A stretch of 64,000 bases of DNA from Rhizobiaceae bacterium (GCA_023953905.1 JAMLJA010000017.1:49402-113401); one strand, 5' to 3'. Counted from the stretch's first letter, positions 24,638-34,181 are shown. Made by a program: numbers and translations. The notes: generated by a model not told the origin, from the sequence alone.

Positions 24638-25609
24638 TCAGCCATTCGCAACGGTTATGGCCCCGTGCGACTTTCCCAACAGGTTGAGTTCGATGCACAC
24701 TGTGTTGATGCTGCGCAACAGGGCCTCTGCAGTTTGCGTCAGCTCGATCTCGGCCGAATGCACCAGACCCAGAGAACGCGTCAGCTTCGGCAGAAGCTCG
24801 TGGTGCGATATGCGCTCCAGCGGGATATAGCGGAGGTTTCCGGACGCCGTACTTATTTCGGCGGCATATGCCGGGATGATGCCGATGAAATCCGTCTTGC
24901 GCACGACTTCGCGAATGAAGACGAGGGAATTGCTCTCGATCGGGCCTCTCGTCGCCTCTATCTGGTTCTGACGAGCCAGCTCCATCACACCGTCCCAAAG
25001 CGGCAGGGCATCCTCAAGCATCACCCACCGATGCTCAAGCATATCGTGGAGCGAAATCTCCTTCTGACTGAGCAGCGCATGGCCTGTTCTGACCACGAGC
25101 GCGAAGGAATCATCGAACAATTTCTGAGTCTTGAGATCAGGGCCCTTGGTCCGCTCGTCAAGGATCGAGAACAGAATATCGAGGTCGCCACGGTGCAGGT
25201 CGACCAGCAATTCCGAGATTGCCCCGCTGCGGATCTTGAACTTCATATTCGGTCGTTTGAGCGCGATGCGGACGATGGCCTTGGGAATGATCTGATCAAG
25301 AATGCCCGGCCCGGGGGTGACCCCCAGAGAGACGCAACCCGTGAACTGACCCTTGATGTAATTGAGATCATCGTTTGCGCGACGAAGCTCCGACGTGACG
25401 GAGCGCGCTCTCTTATAGAAGGCCTCGCCAAACTTGGTGAGTTTCACGCCCCTGGGACCGCGATCAAGAAGGCGCGCGCCGAGTTGCTCCTCGAGCAGGC
25501 GAAGGCTCTTGGAAAGTGCCGGTTGCGAAATATAGAGACGCTTCGACGTCCGGCTCAGGCTGCCGCTTTCCGCGACATCGACGAAGCGTTCGAGCTGTTT
25601 CTGATCCAA
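24638..25609 (-). CDS. LysR-type transcriptional regulator
   Basis: The 323-residue protein has a typical N-terminal winged helix (QLERFVDVAESGSLSRTSKR, then ISQPALSKSLRLLEEQLG) and a C-terminal effector domain. The start appears to be TTG at 25609, since no in-frame ATG lies in front of the helix-turn-helix; GGA at 25615-25617 supports it. It is divergent from the NicX-like operon at 25752, the classical arrangement for LysR activation of a catabolic operon by a pathway intermediate. The effector is unknown. Confidence 0.92.
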   Translation of the reverse strand: MDQKQLERFVDVAESGSLSRTSKRLYISQPALSKSLRLLEEQLGARLLDRGPRGVKLTKFGEAFYKRARSVTSELRRANDDLNYIKGQFTGCVSLGVTPGPGILDQIIPKAIVRIALKRPNMKFKIRSGAISELLVDLHRGDLDILFSILDERTKGPDLKTQKLFDDSFALVVRTGHALLSQKEISLHDMLEHRWVMLEDALPLWDGVMELARQNQIEATRGPIESNSLVFIREVVRKTDFIGIIPAYAAEISTASGNLRYIPLERISHHELLPKLTRSLGLVHSAEIELTQTAEALLRSINTVCIELNLLGKSHGAITVANG

Positions 25610-25751
25610 GGCATATCCGTCAGTTATAGCTAGAACAAAATCGGTCCTATCTGGCTATCGGCTGCATGTCTACACCATTGCTCTAAGCTGTAGCGTTGTA
25701 CCATCGGTCAGCCGGTGGCATCGTGAGTTATACTAGACAACGGCGAGCAAG
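25610..25751. promoter_or_regulatory. LysR/NicX-like divergent promoter region
   Basis: The 142-bp gap must contain both promoters. It includes a LysR-like ATA-N9-TAT element (ATATCCGTCAGTTAT, starting about 25613) and a possible -10 box TATACT at 25729-25734, which would give a very short leader before ATG 25752. Both are suggestions from pattern only. Confidence 0.35.
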
Positions 25752-26795
25752 ATGATCCGGTTACCAATCTCTCAGGACAGTGCGGCAGACATCATACCGA
25801 TCTTTCGGCAGGGGCTGAAGCAATCGCGCGTGAAGGCTGGAGAGAAGGTGGTCGTCTACGCCGACAGCTTCACCAACCCGGTCTACTCGGCCGCTTTCAT
25901 GGCAGCCGCACGGGACCTGGAAGCAGACGCATTCGTGATGACGCAGCCTCTCATCAACGCCGACGCTTCCAATAAGCTTGGACGCGCCAACCCGCAGCGG
26001 CTGATGATCGAAGTGATGAAGATGGCAGATTTCGTTGTCGACGTTTCGACCGGCGGAATGCTCTACTCCAACGACCATGAGGCCATTCTGGCGACCGGCA
26101 CGCGCATCCTGCGCGTGCGCGAGCCGGAAGACATCCTGTTGCGGCTGATGCCGAGCGAAGAGGTCAAGGATCGCGCCAATCGGGGGGTTGCGCGCTATCA
26201 ATCGGCCAAGAAAATCCATCTGACATCGCCTGATGGCACCGATCTTGTCATGAGCAAGGGGGCTCGGGCTGCTTCGAACCAGTACGGAATGGCCGAAGAA
26301 ATGGGGCGCTGGGATCATTGGGGCACTGGCCTCGTCTGCACGACCGTCGAGGAAGATACGGTGGAAGGCGTTCTCGTTCTGTCGCCCGGCGACGTTCTCT
26401 TCCCGTTTGAGCGTTATGTCACCGAACCGCTGCTAATCACCTTCGAAAAGGGCGTCGCCAGCCGTTTCGAAGGGGCGCGCGAGGCGACCATGCTCCGTGG
26501 CTATCTCGATCAGCACGGAGACGAGGGCGCGCGTCGTCTTTCCCATGTCGGCTGGGGTGTCGAGCATCGCGCCACCTGGGAAGCGTTGTCGACGCGCAGC
26601 TGGGATAACGCAGGCGGCGTGGAGACGCGCTCCTGTTACGGAAACGTGCTGCTGGCGATAGGCGAGAACCGCGATCTCGGCGGCAAGAATCCCTCGCGCC
26701 TGCATATCGACATGGCGTTTCGGTCCACCCGTCTGGAGATTGACGGCCAACCCATCGTCGACGCCTGCAAATTCCTGGACGAGTCGGTCGCCTGA
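25752..26795 (+). CDS. 2,5-dihydroxypyridine 5,6-dioxygenase (NicX)-like protein
   Basis: The 347-residue protein belongs to the aminopeptidase-like M29 fold group containing NicX, a mononuclear Fe(II) extradiol-type dioxygenase that opens 2,5-dihydroxypyridine to N-formylmaleamate. The iron ligands recalled for Pseudomonas NicX (His265, His318, Asp320) are all present here at exactly these numbers: LSH265VGWG, and LH318ID320MAF. Length also matches. It opens a 3-bp-spaced operon with a molybdenum hydroxylase, the kind of enzyme that hydroxylates N-heteroaromatic rings. NicC, NicD, NicE and NicF are not in the window, so the ring substrate may differ. Peptidase activity is an alternative but less likely. 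Confidence 0.75.
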   Translation: MIRLPISQDSAADIIPIFRQGLKQSRVKAGEKVVVYADSFTNPVYSAAFMAAARDLEADAFVMTQPLINADASNKLGRANPQRLMIEVMKMADFVVDVSTGGMLYSNDHEAILATGTRILRVREPEDILLRLMPSEEVKDRANRGVARYQSAKKIHLTSPDGTDLVMSKGARAASNQYGMAEEMGRWDHWGTGLVCTTVEEDTVEGVLVLSPGDVLFPFERYVTEPLLITFEKGVASRFEGAREATMLRGYLDQHGDEGARRLSHVGWGVEHRATWEALSTRSWDNAGGVETRSCYGNVLLAIGENRDLGGKNPSRLHIDMAFRSTRLEIDGQPIVDACKFLDESVA

Positions 26796-26798
26796 CGC

Positions 26799-29120
26799 AT
26801 GGCTATTGGCAAACCTTTTGTCAGGGTCGAGGACGAGCGCTTCCTGCGCGGCGAAGGCCGTTTTACCGCCGACTACGCGCTCCCGCATATGGTTGAGGCG
26901 CATGTCCTTCGCAGTCCTTATGCGCATGCGGAAATCCGCTCGATCAGCACCGATCAGGCGCTGGCATTGCCCGGCGTCCATGCGGTCTTCACGGGCGACG
27001 ATCTGCCCTCGGACCTGCCTCCGATCCAGTGCCGGATCCCGACCCATGGCGATCTTTCGGCCTATCTTCAGTTTCCGTTTGCACGCGGCAAGGTCCGCTA
27101 TGTGGGCGAACCCCTGGCGCTGATCATCGCCGATACCCGCGCCATCGCGGAAGACGCCGCAGAGCTCGTTGACGTCGATTTCGAACCGCTCACAGCTGTG
27201 ACTGATCCCAGCGCCGCCCTGACCGAGGCCTCCGCCAAGGTGCACGAGCGAGGCAATCTCGCGGGACGCTGGGGGTTTGACCTTGGCGATGTGGCCACAG
27301 CGCTCGATACCGCCGCATTTACCGCATCGGACAGGTTTTCGATCCAGCGTCATTCGGCAATGCCCATGGAGACCCGGGGTCTGCTCGCTTCCTACGATGC
27401 CGGGCGCAATCTTCTGGACGTCTACGGACCGACCAAGGTCGTTCACACCAACCGCAACATGCTTGCCTCGATGCTCGGCATGGGTGAGGCCGAAATCCGG
27501 ATGATCGAGCCGGACGTGGGCGGCAGTTTTGGCGCTCGTGGCGAGTTCTACCCCGAAGACTATCTGATCCCGTTCGCATCGATCCGACTCAAGCGGCCGG
27601 TGCGTTGGATAGAGGATCGCGTCGAGCATTTCGCGGCCATCAACCATTCGCGTGACTGCGTCTTCGATGTCACCGTTGCTGCGGACGCGGAGGGCGTGAT
27701 TACCGCCTTCGACGTCAAGCTGGTCTGCGACATGGGCAGTTTTATCCGCACCCATGGCGACGTGGTGCCTTCACATGCCGCCGCTTCGTTTCCCGGACCC
27801 TATCGCGTGCGCAATTACCGCATCGATGCGATGACGGTGATGACCAACAAGACGCCAACTGGAACCTATCGTGCGCCGGGCATGTTCGAAGCGAACTTTG
27901 CCCGGGAGCGCGCGATCGATCGCCTGGCCGACAGGATGGGCCTTGAGCGCGCCGAGTTGCGCCGCCGCAACCTGATCCAGCCAGAGGAGATGCCCTGGCA
28001 CGTCGGCACCGAAAGCGTCAAACGCCCCACCATCTTCGACAGCGGCAACTTTCCGTTGATCTTCGAGCGCGCCACGCAAGCCTTTGGCTGGTCCGCGCCG
28101 TTTGAGCGCGAGGTCGAAGGATGGAAGAGAGGCCGCGGCATGTGCGCGCTGGTGGAGCCTTCCGGACTCGGGCCTTTCGAGGGCGTGCGCATCGAAGTCG
28201 ATCAACATGGCCGGGTTCAGATATTTTCCGGCTCGAGCAATCAGGGACAGGGGCACGAGACCATTTTGGCGCAGATCGCGTCCGAAATTCTTACGGTGCC
28301 GATGGAGAAGGTGCGTGTGCGCCACGGCGACACCGGCATCATCACCTTCGGTGGCGGTACCTATGCCAGTCGTACGGCGATCATGGGCGGAAACGCCGTT
28401 CACGCCGCTTCGACCGGCGTCAGGCAGAAGGCCCTTGGTGCAGCGTCGCGCAAATTTGGCTTCCCCATTGAGGATCTCGACCTGCGCGAAGGCGCGATCT
28501 GGCATGGCATGAAGAATGAGCCGCTGGCATCGCTGGGCGATATGGCGCGGATGCTGATGCCGGGAAATCAGGAGATCCTGGTCACGCCGTCGGCGGGCAA
28601 TATCCCGGACAATGACGGGCTGGTGGTCACCAGCTACGTGCGCGGCGTCAGCGCAGGCGCGGCAGTTTTTGCCGTGCATCTCGCGGACGTGCTGGTCGAT
28701 CCCGCTACCGGAGAGACGAAGGTCGAGCGGTATATGGTTGCCTGTGACGTTGGACGGCAGCTCAACCCGCTTATCGTCGAGGGCCAGATCATCGGCGGAG
28801 TTGCGCAGGGTCTGGGCGGCACCTTTCTGGAAGAGCTTTCCTACAATGAAGAAGGCCAGCTCACGACCGGCACCTTTGCCGACTATCTGATGCCGAATGT
28901 CTATGACATGCCGCCGGTGACCAGTCTTGTTTTCGAGGAATCCCCGGCAACAACCAACATCCTAGGCGTCAAAGGCGTCGGCGAGGTGGGACCGTCGGGT
29001 GTTGCGGCAGCAGTCGGCAACGCGATCGCCAACGCCCTGTCGGCCACGAGCGGCATCAACACCTTGCCGTTGACCCCGCAACGGGTGATCGAGGCGATCG
29101 GTTTCGAGGTCGGCGCATGA
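26799..29120 (+). CDS. Molybdenum hydroxylase large subunit (xanthine dehydrogenase/CoxL family)
   Basis: The 773-residue protein is the Mo-cofactor subunit: N-terminal RVEDERFLRGEGRFTADYAL, substrate-channel segment DVGGSFGARGEFYPED, TGTYRAPGMFEANF, the Mo-site loop GGGTYASRTAIMGG and the catalytic glutamate in GVKGVGEVGPSG near the C-terminus. It lacks the CODH AYRCSFR loop, so it is a general hydroxylase and not CO dehydrogenase. It hydroxylates a carbon next to nitrogen using water. Three bases separate it from the NicX-like gene, and the medium subunit start overlaps its stop. Substrate is inferred to be an N-heteroaromatic acid or aldehyde. Confidence 0.92.
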   Translation: MAIGKPFVRVEDERFLRGEGRFTADYALPHMVEAHVLRSPYAHAEIRSISTDQALALPGVHAVFTGDDLPSDLPPIQCRIPTHGDLSAYLQFPFARGKVRYVGEPLALIIADTRAIAEDAAELVDVDFEPLTAVTDPSAALTEASAKVHERGNLAGRWGFDLGDVATALDTAAFTASDRFSIQRHSAMPMETRGLLASYDAGRNLLDVYGPTKVVHTNRNMLASMLGMGEAEIRMIEPDVGGSFGARGEFYPEDYLIPFASIRLKRPVRWIEDRVEHFAAINHSRDCVFDVTVAADAEGVITAFDVKLVCDMGSFIRTHGDVVPSHAAASFPGPYRVRNYRIDAMTVMTNKTPTGTYRAPGMFEANFARERAIDRLADRMGLERAELRRRNLIQPEEMPWHVGTESVKRPTIFDSGNFPLIFERATQAFGWSAPFEREVEGWKRGRGMCALVEPSGLGPFEGVRIEVDQHGRVQIFSGSSNQGQGHETILAQIASEILTVPMEKVRVRHGDTGIITFGGGTYASRTAIMGGNAVHAASTGVRQKALGAASRKFGFPIEDLDLREGAIWHGMKNEPLASLGDMARMLMPGNQEILVTPSAGNIPDNDGLVVTSYVRGVSAGAAVFAVHLADVLVDPATGETKVERYMVACDVGRQLNPLIVEGQIIGGVAQGLGGTFLEELSYNEEGQLTTGTFADYLMPNVYDMPPVTSLVFEESPATTNILGVKGVGEVGPSGVAAAVGNAIANALSATSGINTLPLTPQRVIEAIGFEVGA

Positions 29121-29995
29121 AACCGGCCCCCTTCGACTATTTCGCTCCCACAACCCTCGATGAGGTTTTCGAACTTCTGAGCAAGTATGGCGACGACGCG
29201 CGCGTCATCGCGGGAGGACAAAGCCTCGTACCCATGCTGGCCTTGCGGCTCGCGCGTCCCGAAGTGCTCATTGACCTGAACAGGATTCCCTCGCTCGCAG
29301 GCATCTCAGAGGATGGCGGGACGTTGAGGATAGGTGCGATGACCCGCCAGGCGAGAGCGCTGGCCAGTGATGTCATCCGTAATCGCCTTCCACTGCTGCA
29401 CCAGGCTCTCTGGAATGTCGGCCACCCTCCGACACGCGCCCGTGGAACGCTGGGCGGCAGCATCTCCCACGCCGATCCCGCAGCCGAAACGCCAATGGTC
29501 ATGATGGCCTACAATGCCAGCATGGTGATCGCCGGCAAGGATAACGAACGCATCGTGGAGGCTGGCGACTTTACCCTCGGCACATTCGAGACCTGTCTGG
29601 AGGACGGCGAGATACTCAAGGAGATCATCGTCGACGCGCCGCGCTCGGATGAAGGTATCGGCTTTGCGGAGCTCTCTCGACGCAGGGGCGATTTCGCGAT
29701 GGTGTCGGCGGCAGCGCGCCTGCGCTTGAATGCCGACGGCACGTGTGCGGATGCGCATCTCATTATCGGTGCGGTCGCTCCCGTGCCGTTGCGCTGCGAC
29801 GCCGTTGCGCAGGCATTGGTGGGCACCGAGCCTACCGAGCAGCGACTTCGTGAAGCAGTAGGATTGATCGACCTGGATTCCTTTTCGTTCGACAACCCGG
29901 AGGTCAGCCTCGCCTACCGGCGACACATCGCACCGACCCTGGCCTTCCGCGCGCTGGCGCAGGCAGCCGGCAAGGCATCTGGACTGCACACATGA
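29117..29995 (+). CDS. Molybdenum hydroxylase medium subunit (FAD-binding)
   Basis: The 292-residue protein has the two FAD loops of this subunit type, AGGQSLVPMLALR near residue 34 and TLGGSISHADPAAE near residue 111, followed by the CO-dehydrogenase flavoprotein C-terminal domain. It passes electrons from the iron-sulfur subunit to its acceptor. ATG overlaps the large-subunit stop by 4 bp and the next gene overlaps its own stop by 4 bp, so the three subunits are translationally coupled. Confidence 0.93.
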   Translation: MKPAPFDYFAPTTLDEVFELLSKYGDDARVIAGGQSLVPMLALRLARPEVLIDLNRIPSLAGISEDGGTLRIGAMTRQARALASDVIRNRLPLLHQALWNVGHPPTRARGTLGGSISHADPAAETPMVMMAYNASMVIAGKDNERIVEAGDFTLGTFETCLEDGEILKEIIVDAPRSDEGIGFAELSRRRGDFAMVSAAARLRLNADGTCADAHLIIGAVAPVPLRCDAVAQALVGTEPTEQRLREAVGLIDLDSFSFDNPEVSLAYRRHIAPTLAFRALAQAAGKASGLHT

Positions 29996-30510
29996 ACAAG
30001 CACCGCGTTGCACTGACCGTAAACGACAAGGCCGTCTCCATGCTCGTGGAGCCGCGCCAAAGCCTCGCGGATGCCCTGCGCGGTGAACTGGGCCTTATGG
30101 GTACCCATCTCGGATGCGAACATGGCGTCTGCGGTGCATGCACGATCGTCGTAGACGGCGATGCCGTGCGTGGATGCCTGATGCTGGCGGTACAAGCCGA
30201 GGGCGCCGAAGTCACCACCGTCGAGGGCGCGTCCCCTGCCGTGGGGCTGAGCGAGATCCAGGCAGCGTTGCGCGAGTTTCATGGCCTGCAATGCGGCTTC
30301 TGCACGCCAGGGATGGTGATGGTGCTCCATCACCTCTTCACGGAAAATCCGAGTCCGTCGGAGGACGAAATCCGAGAGGCTCTGTCGGGTCAGCTGTGCC
30401 GCTGCACCGGCTACCAGGGAATTATGAACGCAGCGAAAGCCGTCTCAGCCCGGCACGGGCGACTGAACGACCAGCCAACCCAAACGCCACCAGACACCAC
30501 AGGGATTTGA
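29992..30510 (+). CDS. Molybdenum hydroxylase small subunit (two [2Fe-2S] clusters)
   Basis: The 172-residue protein has the plant-type ferredoxin cysteines C42, C47, C50 and C62 and the second-cluster cysteines C101, C104, C136 and C138 (CGFCTPG, QLCRCTGYQG). This is the complete set for the electron-transfer subunit of xanthine-dehydrogenase-family enzymes. The stop codon touches the start of the cupin gene. It completes a large-medium-small hydroxylase order. Confidence 0.95.
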   Translation: MNKHRVALTVNDKAVSMLVEPRQSLADALRGELGLMGTHLGCEHGVCGACTIVVDGDAVRGCLMLAVQAEGAEVTTVEGASPAVGLSEIQAALREFHGLQCGFCTPGMVMVLHHLFTENPSPSEDEIREALSGQLCRCTGYQGIMNAAKAVSARHGRLNDQPTQTPPDTTGI

Positions 30511-31020
30511 ATGCCTATTTGCGTAAATATCGATGATATCGAAGAAGGGCAGAACGTGCTCAAGACCCGGGGCGGCGTCATGTCGACCAAGATGGTCTAT
30601 GGCAACGACTGCAACATGATGATCGCGGTTCGCGGACCCGGCTATCATTCGCATCCGCACACCCACGACGCCGAACAGATAAACTACGTCACTGAGGGCG
30701 AAGTCTGGGTCTTTATCAACAATGATGGCTTCCTGATGAAGCAGGGTGATCTGTGCCGCATTCCACGCAATGCGGTGCATTGGGCCTGGAACCGGAGCGA
30801 CGGCGACGTGACCTTGATCGAGGTTCACGCACCAGCCTGCGATCCGCTTCTGAGAAAGGGCGCGTTCGGCCTCTATTTCGAGGATGAAACGCCAGACCTG
30901 TCCACCGCTGTCGATACCATCCGCTCAGGCATCGACGTCGACCCGATGGAGATCGAGGCCCGTGTTCTGGGCCTCACGGTCGAGGAACTGAAGGCTGAAC
31001 TTGAAGCGGCGGCAGAATAG
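30511..31020 (+). CDS. Cupin-domain protein
   Basis: The 169-residue protein is a single cupin barrel: metal-type motif 1 is GYHSHPHTHDAEQINYVTEGEVWV (two His, Glu/Gln, His), and motif 2 is GDLCRIPRNAVHWAWN with its His. It starts directly after the small hydroxylase subunit stop and is thus part of the NicX-like operon. It could be a metal-dependent dioxygenase, isomerase or decarboxylase for an intermediate, or a sensor. A longer C-terminal tail (residues 115-169) lies beyond the barrel. Function unknown. Confidence 0.82.
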   Translation: MPICVNIDDIEEGQNVLKTRGGVMSTKMVYGNDCNMMIAVRGPGYHSHPHTHDAEQINYVTEGEVWVFINNDGFLMKQGDLCRIPRNAVHWAWNRSDGDVTLIEVHAPACDPLLRKGAFGLYFEDETPDLSTAVDTIRSGIDVDPMEIEARVLGLTVEELKAELEAAAE

Positions 31021-31070
31021 CCGCTGCCAAACGAGCGTAGCCGGGCCAACCGAAAGGCGAGGATAATCTG

Positions 31071-32534
31071 ATGACGCAGGAAAGCCCGACGCCGCTTGGG
31101 GCGATGTATATAAATGGACGCTTCGAGCCGGCACAAAGCGGCGAGACGTTCGTGTCCACGAACCCGATCAATGGTGAACCGGTTGCTGTCATTCCCTTCG
31201 GCGACGAGCGGGATGCCCGTCGGGCAGTGGATGCGGCTGCGGCCGCATTCCCCGCGTGGTCGAGACTGAGTGCTGCGGCGCGCGCGAAGCATATACATCG
31301 CGTGGCCGACGCGCTGGAGCGGCGGCGCGATGAAATCGCCCTTCTGATCACGATGGAGGAAGGCAAGCCCTCGCGTGAGGCGCAGGGCGAACTGCAGCTC
31401 TCCATCGATTCTCTGCGCTGGTACGCCGAAGAGAGCCGTCGCGCTTATGGCGCGTGGATTCCCGATCCGATCCCCGGACGGCGTCTGCTGACCCAACGCA
31501 TGCCAGTCGGTGTCTGTGGCGCGATCATCCCCTGGAATGTTCCTTGCGCCATGATTTTCCGCAAGGCCGCCCCGGCTCTTGCTGCGGGATGCACCATGGT
31601 GCTGAAACCGGCGGAGGCGACCTCCTATATCGCGTTGAAGGTGGCGGAGGTCTTTGCCGAGGCCGAATTTCCGGCCGGCGTCATGAATTTCGTGACCGGC
31701 AAGTCGTCGGCCATCGGCAATGTGTTCCTGACCGACATGCGGGTGCGCAAGATCTCCTTTACCGGGTCCACCGAGGTCGGTCGCCTGCTGATGCGCGGCG
31801 CCGCGGAGCAGATCAAGCGCGTCTCCATGGAACTCGGCGGCAACGCGCCTGTCATTCTGTTCGATGATTGCGACCTTGACGCGACGATCCGCGCTGTCAG
31901 CACGCTCAAGTTCCTCAATGCCGGACAGGCCTGCATCGGCGCCAATCGCATCTATGTGCAATCTGGAATCTACGACGAGGTTGCTCGCCGTCTGGCGGAC
32001 CATGCGCAGACGATGAAGGTGGGTGACGGCTCCCAAGCCGGCGTCGCGATGGGCCCGCTCATCGACATGAAGGCAGTCGAGAAGGTCGAGGAACTCGTCG
32101 GCGATGCCGTCCGGCAGGGTGCCAACGTCCGTGCGGGTGGATCGCGCATTCAGGGCGAAGCCTATGAGAAAGGCAGCTTCTATGCGCCCACGGTTCTCTC
32201 CGAAGTTTCAATGAAAGCGCGCCTGCACGAGGAAGAAATCTTCGGCCCTGTGGCCGCGCTCTATAGCTTCGAGAGCGAGGACCAGGTCATCGAGATGGCG
32301 AACGCCGTTCCTTATGGCCTTTCTGCGTATCTGTTCACCGAAAACATGGATCGGGCGCTGCGTGTCGGGGAAAGGCTCGAGTCCGGAATGGTCGGCATCA
32401 ATGAAACGCGGTTGGGCGCGGCCGAGGCACCGTTCGGCGGCGTCAAGATGAGCGGCATTGGCCGCGAGGGCGGCCGGGAAGGGCTTGAAGAATATCTCGA
32501 GACGAAACTGCTCGCGATCCGCGTCAGAGAATAG
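31071..32534 (+). CDS. NAD(P)-dependent aldehyde dehydrogenase (succinate-semialdehyde type)
   Basis: The 487-residue enzyme carries the full ALDH set: PWNVPCAM, glutamate in SMELGGNAPV (about E254), catalytic cysteine in NAGQACIGANRIYV (about C288) and EEIFGPVAALY. It resembles the GabD/AldA group more than betaine aldehyde dehydrogenase. It lies 50 bp after the cupin gene on the same strand and likely oxidises an aldehyde released after ring opening, for example a semialdehyde. Confidence 0.92.
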   Translation: MTQESPTPLGAMYINGRFEPAQSGETFVSTNPINGEPVAVIPFGDERDARRAVDAAAAAFPAWSRLSAAARAKHIHRVADALERRRDEIALLITMEEGKPSREAQGELQLSIDSLRWYAEESRRAYGAWIPDPIPGRRLLTQRMPVGVCGAIIPWNVPCAMIFRKAAPALAAGCTMVLKPAEATSYIALKVAEVFAEAEFPAGVMNFVTGKSSAIGNVFLTDMRVRKISFTGSTEVGRLLMRGAAEQIKRVSMELGGNAPVILFDDCDLDATIRAVSTLKFLNAGQACIGANRIYVQSGIYDEVARRLADHAQTMKVGDGSQAGVAMGPLIDMKAVEKVEELVGDAVRQGANVRAGGSRIQGEAYEKGSFYAPTVLSEVSMKARLHEEEIFGPVAALYSFESEDQVIEMANAVPYGLSAYLFTENMDRALRVGERLESGMVGINETRLGAAEAPFGGVKMSGIGREGGREGLEEYLETKLLAIRVRE

Positions 32535-32614
32535 CGCTGATCCAGAAAGTGCCCCAACACTGGCATTGGACGTCCGGTCGGGGCGTCGTCTTATCGTGAA
32601 GGATCTCCACTAAG

Positions 32615-34024
32615 ATGCTTTCGCAGACACGCGTGATCATGGACGAAAGCGTCAAAACGCGGCTGAAGTCGGTATTCGGTGACAGGGTTTCCTTTTCACA
32701 TGCGGTTCGCGATCAACACAGCCGAGGCGAAGGGTACCAGTTGCAGGGCGTGCCTGATGCAGTGGTCTTTGCAGAGTCCACGGAGGACGTGGTCGCGCTC
32801 GTGGACATATGTCGCGAGCATTCGGTTCCAATCGTTCCCTTCGGCGCAGGTTCCTCCCTTGAAGGACACGTTGCAGCTGTCAATGGGGGCGTCACACTCA
32901 GCCTCGCGCGCATGGCCCGCATTCTGTCCGTATCGGCGGAAGCGCTGGATTGTCGTGTCGAGGCGGGTGTCAGCCGGGAACAACTGAACACGTATCTGCG
33001 CGGTGAGGGCCTGTTTTTCAGTGTCGATCCCGGTGCGGACGCGAGCATCGGCGGCATGGCAGCGACACGGGCATCGGGCACGAATGCGGTGCGCTACGGC
33101 ACGATGCGCGAGAACGTCCTTGGACTTACGGTGGTCACGCCCGGTGGCACCGTTGTTCGCACGGGCGGGCGGGCGAGAAAGTCGGCCTCGGGGTTCGATC
33201 TGACCCGGCTTTATGTGGGCAGCGAGGGGACTCTCGGCATCATTACCGAGGTGCAGCTGCGCTTGCAGGGCCTGCCGGAGTCCGTGGTTGCTGCCACGTG
33301 CCAGTTTCCGAGTTTCGAGGATGCTGTCGCCACCGTCTGTGTGGCACTTCAGAGCGGGATGCGTCCTGCGCGGATAGAGTTGCTGGACGAAGTCCAGATG
33401 CGTGCCTGCATTGGCTACTCGAAACTTGAGGGCTTTGAAGAGAAGCCCTCACTGTTCCTCGAATTCCATGGCACCGAGGCAAGCGCGCTCGAGGATGCAG
33501 AGGCATTGCAGGAACTCGCGGCGTCCTTCAACGGGACTCAATTCGCCTACGCGAAACATCCCGAAGACAGGGCCAGACTCTGGAAAGCACGCCACAATTG
33601 CTACCATGCTGCGAAATGGCTGGCACCTGGCAAAGTCAGCATGGGAACGGACGCCTGTGTTCCACTCTCTGAATTTGCGGCATGCATCAAAGAAACGAAA
33701 CAGGACGTGCAGGACAGCGGCTTGCTAGCTCCGATCGTTGGCCATGTGGGTGACGGGAATTTCCACCTTGGAATTCTCTATGATTCCAACGACGCAGCTG
33801 AAACGGATCGCGCCGAAGCGCTGGCCACGCGTGTCAGTGAACGGGCAATCCGATATGGCGGTACCTGCTCTGGCGAACATGGTATCGGCATCCACAAACG
33901 ACAGTTCATGTATGCCGAACATGGTGCGGGTGTTGAAATCATGCGCGCGATCAAGGCCGCCCTCGACCCTCATGGAATCATGAATCCGGGAAAACTGCTG
34001 CCCGATCCTCAATCCGACGCATAA
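32615..34024 (+). CDS. FAD-linked oxidase, GlcD / D-lactate dehydrogenase type
   Basis: The 469-residue protein has the PCMH FAD-binding loop PIVPFGAGSSLEGHVAAV, VDPGADASIGGMAATRASGT, and the C-terminal HVGDGNFH and SGEHGIG motifs of 2-hydroxyacid (glycolate, D-lactate) dehydrogenases. It transfers electrons to a quinone or cytochrome, probably at the inner membrane. ATG 32615 has AAGGA 11 bases upstream; a shorter start at 32639 is possible. It is the last gene of the plus-strand catabolic run and could oxidise a hydroxyacid product. Confidence 0.9.
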   Translation: MLSQTRVIMDESVKTRLKSVFGDRVSFSHAVRDQHSRGEGYQLQGVPDAVVFAESTEDVVALVDICREHSVPIVPFGAGSSLEGHVAAVNGGVTLSLARMARILSVSAEALDCRVEAGVSREQLNTYLRGEGLFFSVDPGADASIGGMAATRASGTNAVRYGTMRENVLGLTVVTPGGTVVRTGGRARKSASGFDLTRLYVGSEGTLGIITEVQLRLQGLPESVVAATCQFPSFEDAVATVCVALQSGMRPARIELLDEVQMRACIGYSKLEGFEEKPSLFLEFHGTEASALEDAEALQELAASFNGTQFAYAKHPEDRARLWKARHNCYHAAKWLAPGKVSMGTDACVPLSEFAACIKETKQDVQDSGLLAPIVGHVGDGNFHLGILYDSNDAAETDRAEALATRVSERAIRYGGTCSGEHGIGIHKRQFMYAEHGAGVEIMRAIKAALDPHGIMNPGKLLPDPQSDA

Positions 34025-34181
34025 GACGCGGCAACGACCGCGCTAAACAGACTTCCGGACTGTCGCAGGTTAGTTCGGGTCGAGATCGTTTCGGCGCGGC
34101 TGTTTCAATCGAGTGCCCTTGTCGATTCTGGCGCTTTCGTTTACGCCGACTGGACTCAACGTTTAGGACAGGTCAGGCAGC

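Noticed and set aside
26433..27755. Long minus-strand open frame (440 codons)
   Set aside because: Antisense to the NicX-like and molybdenum hydroxylase genes.
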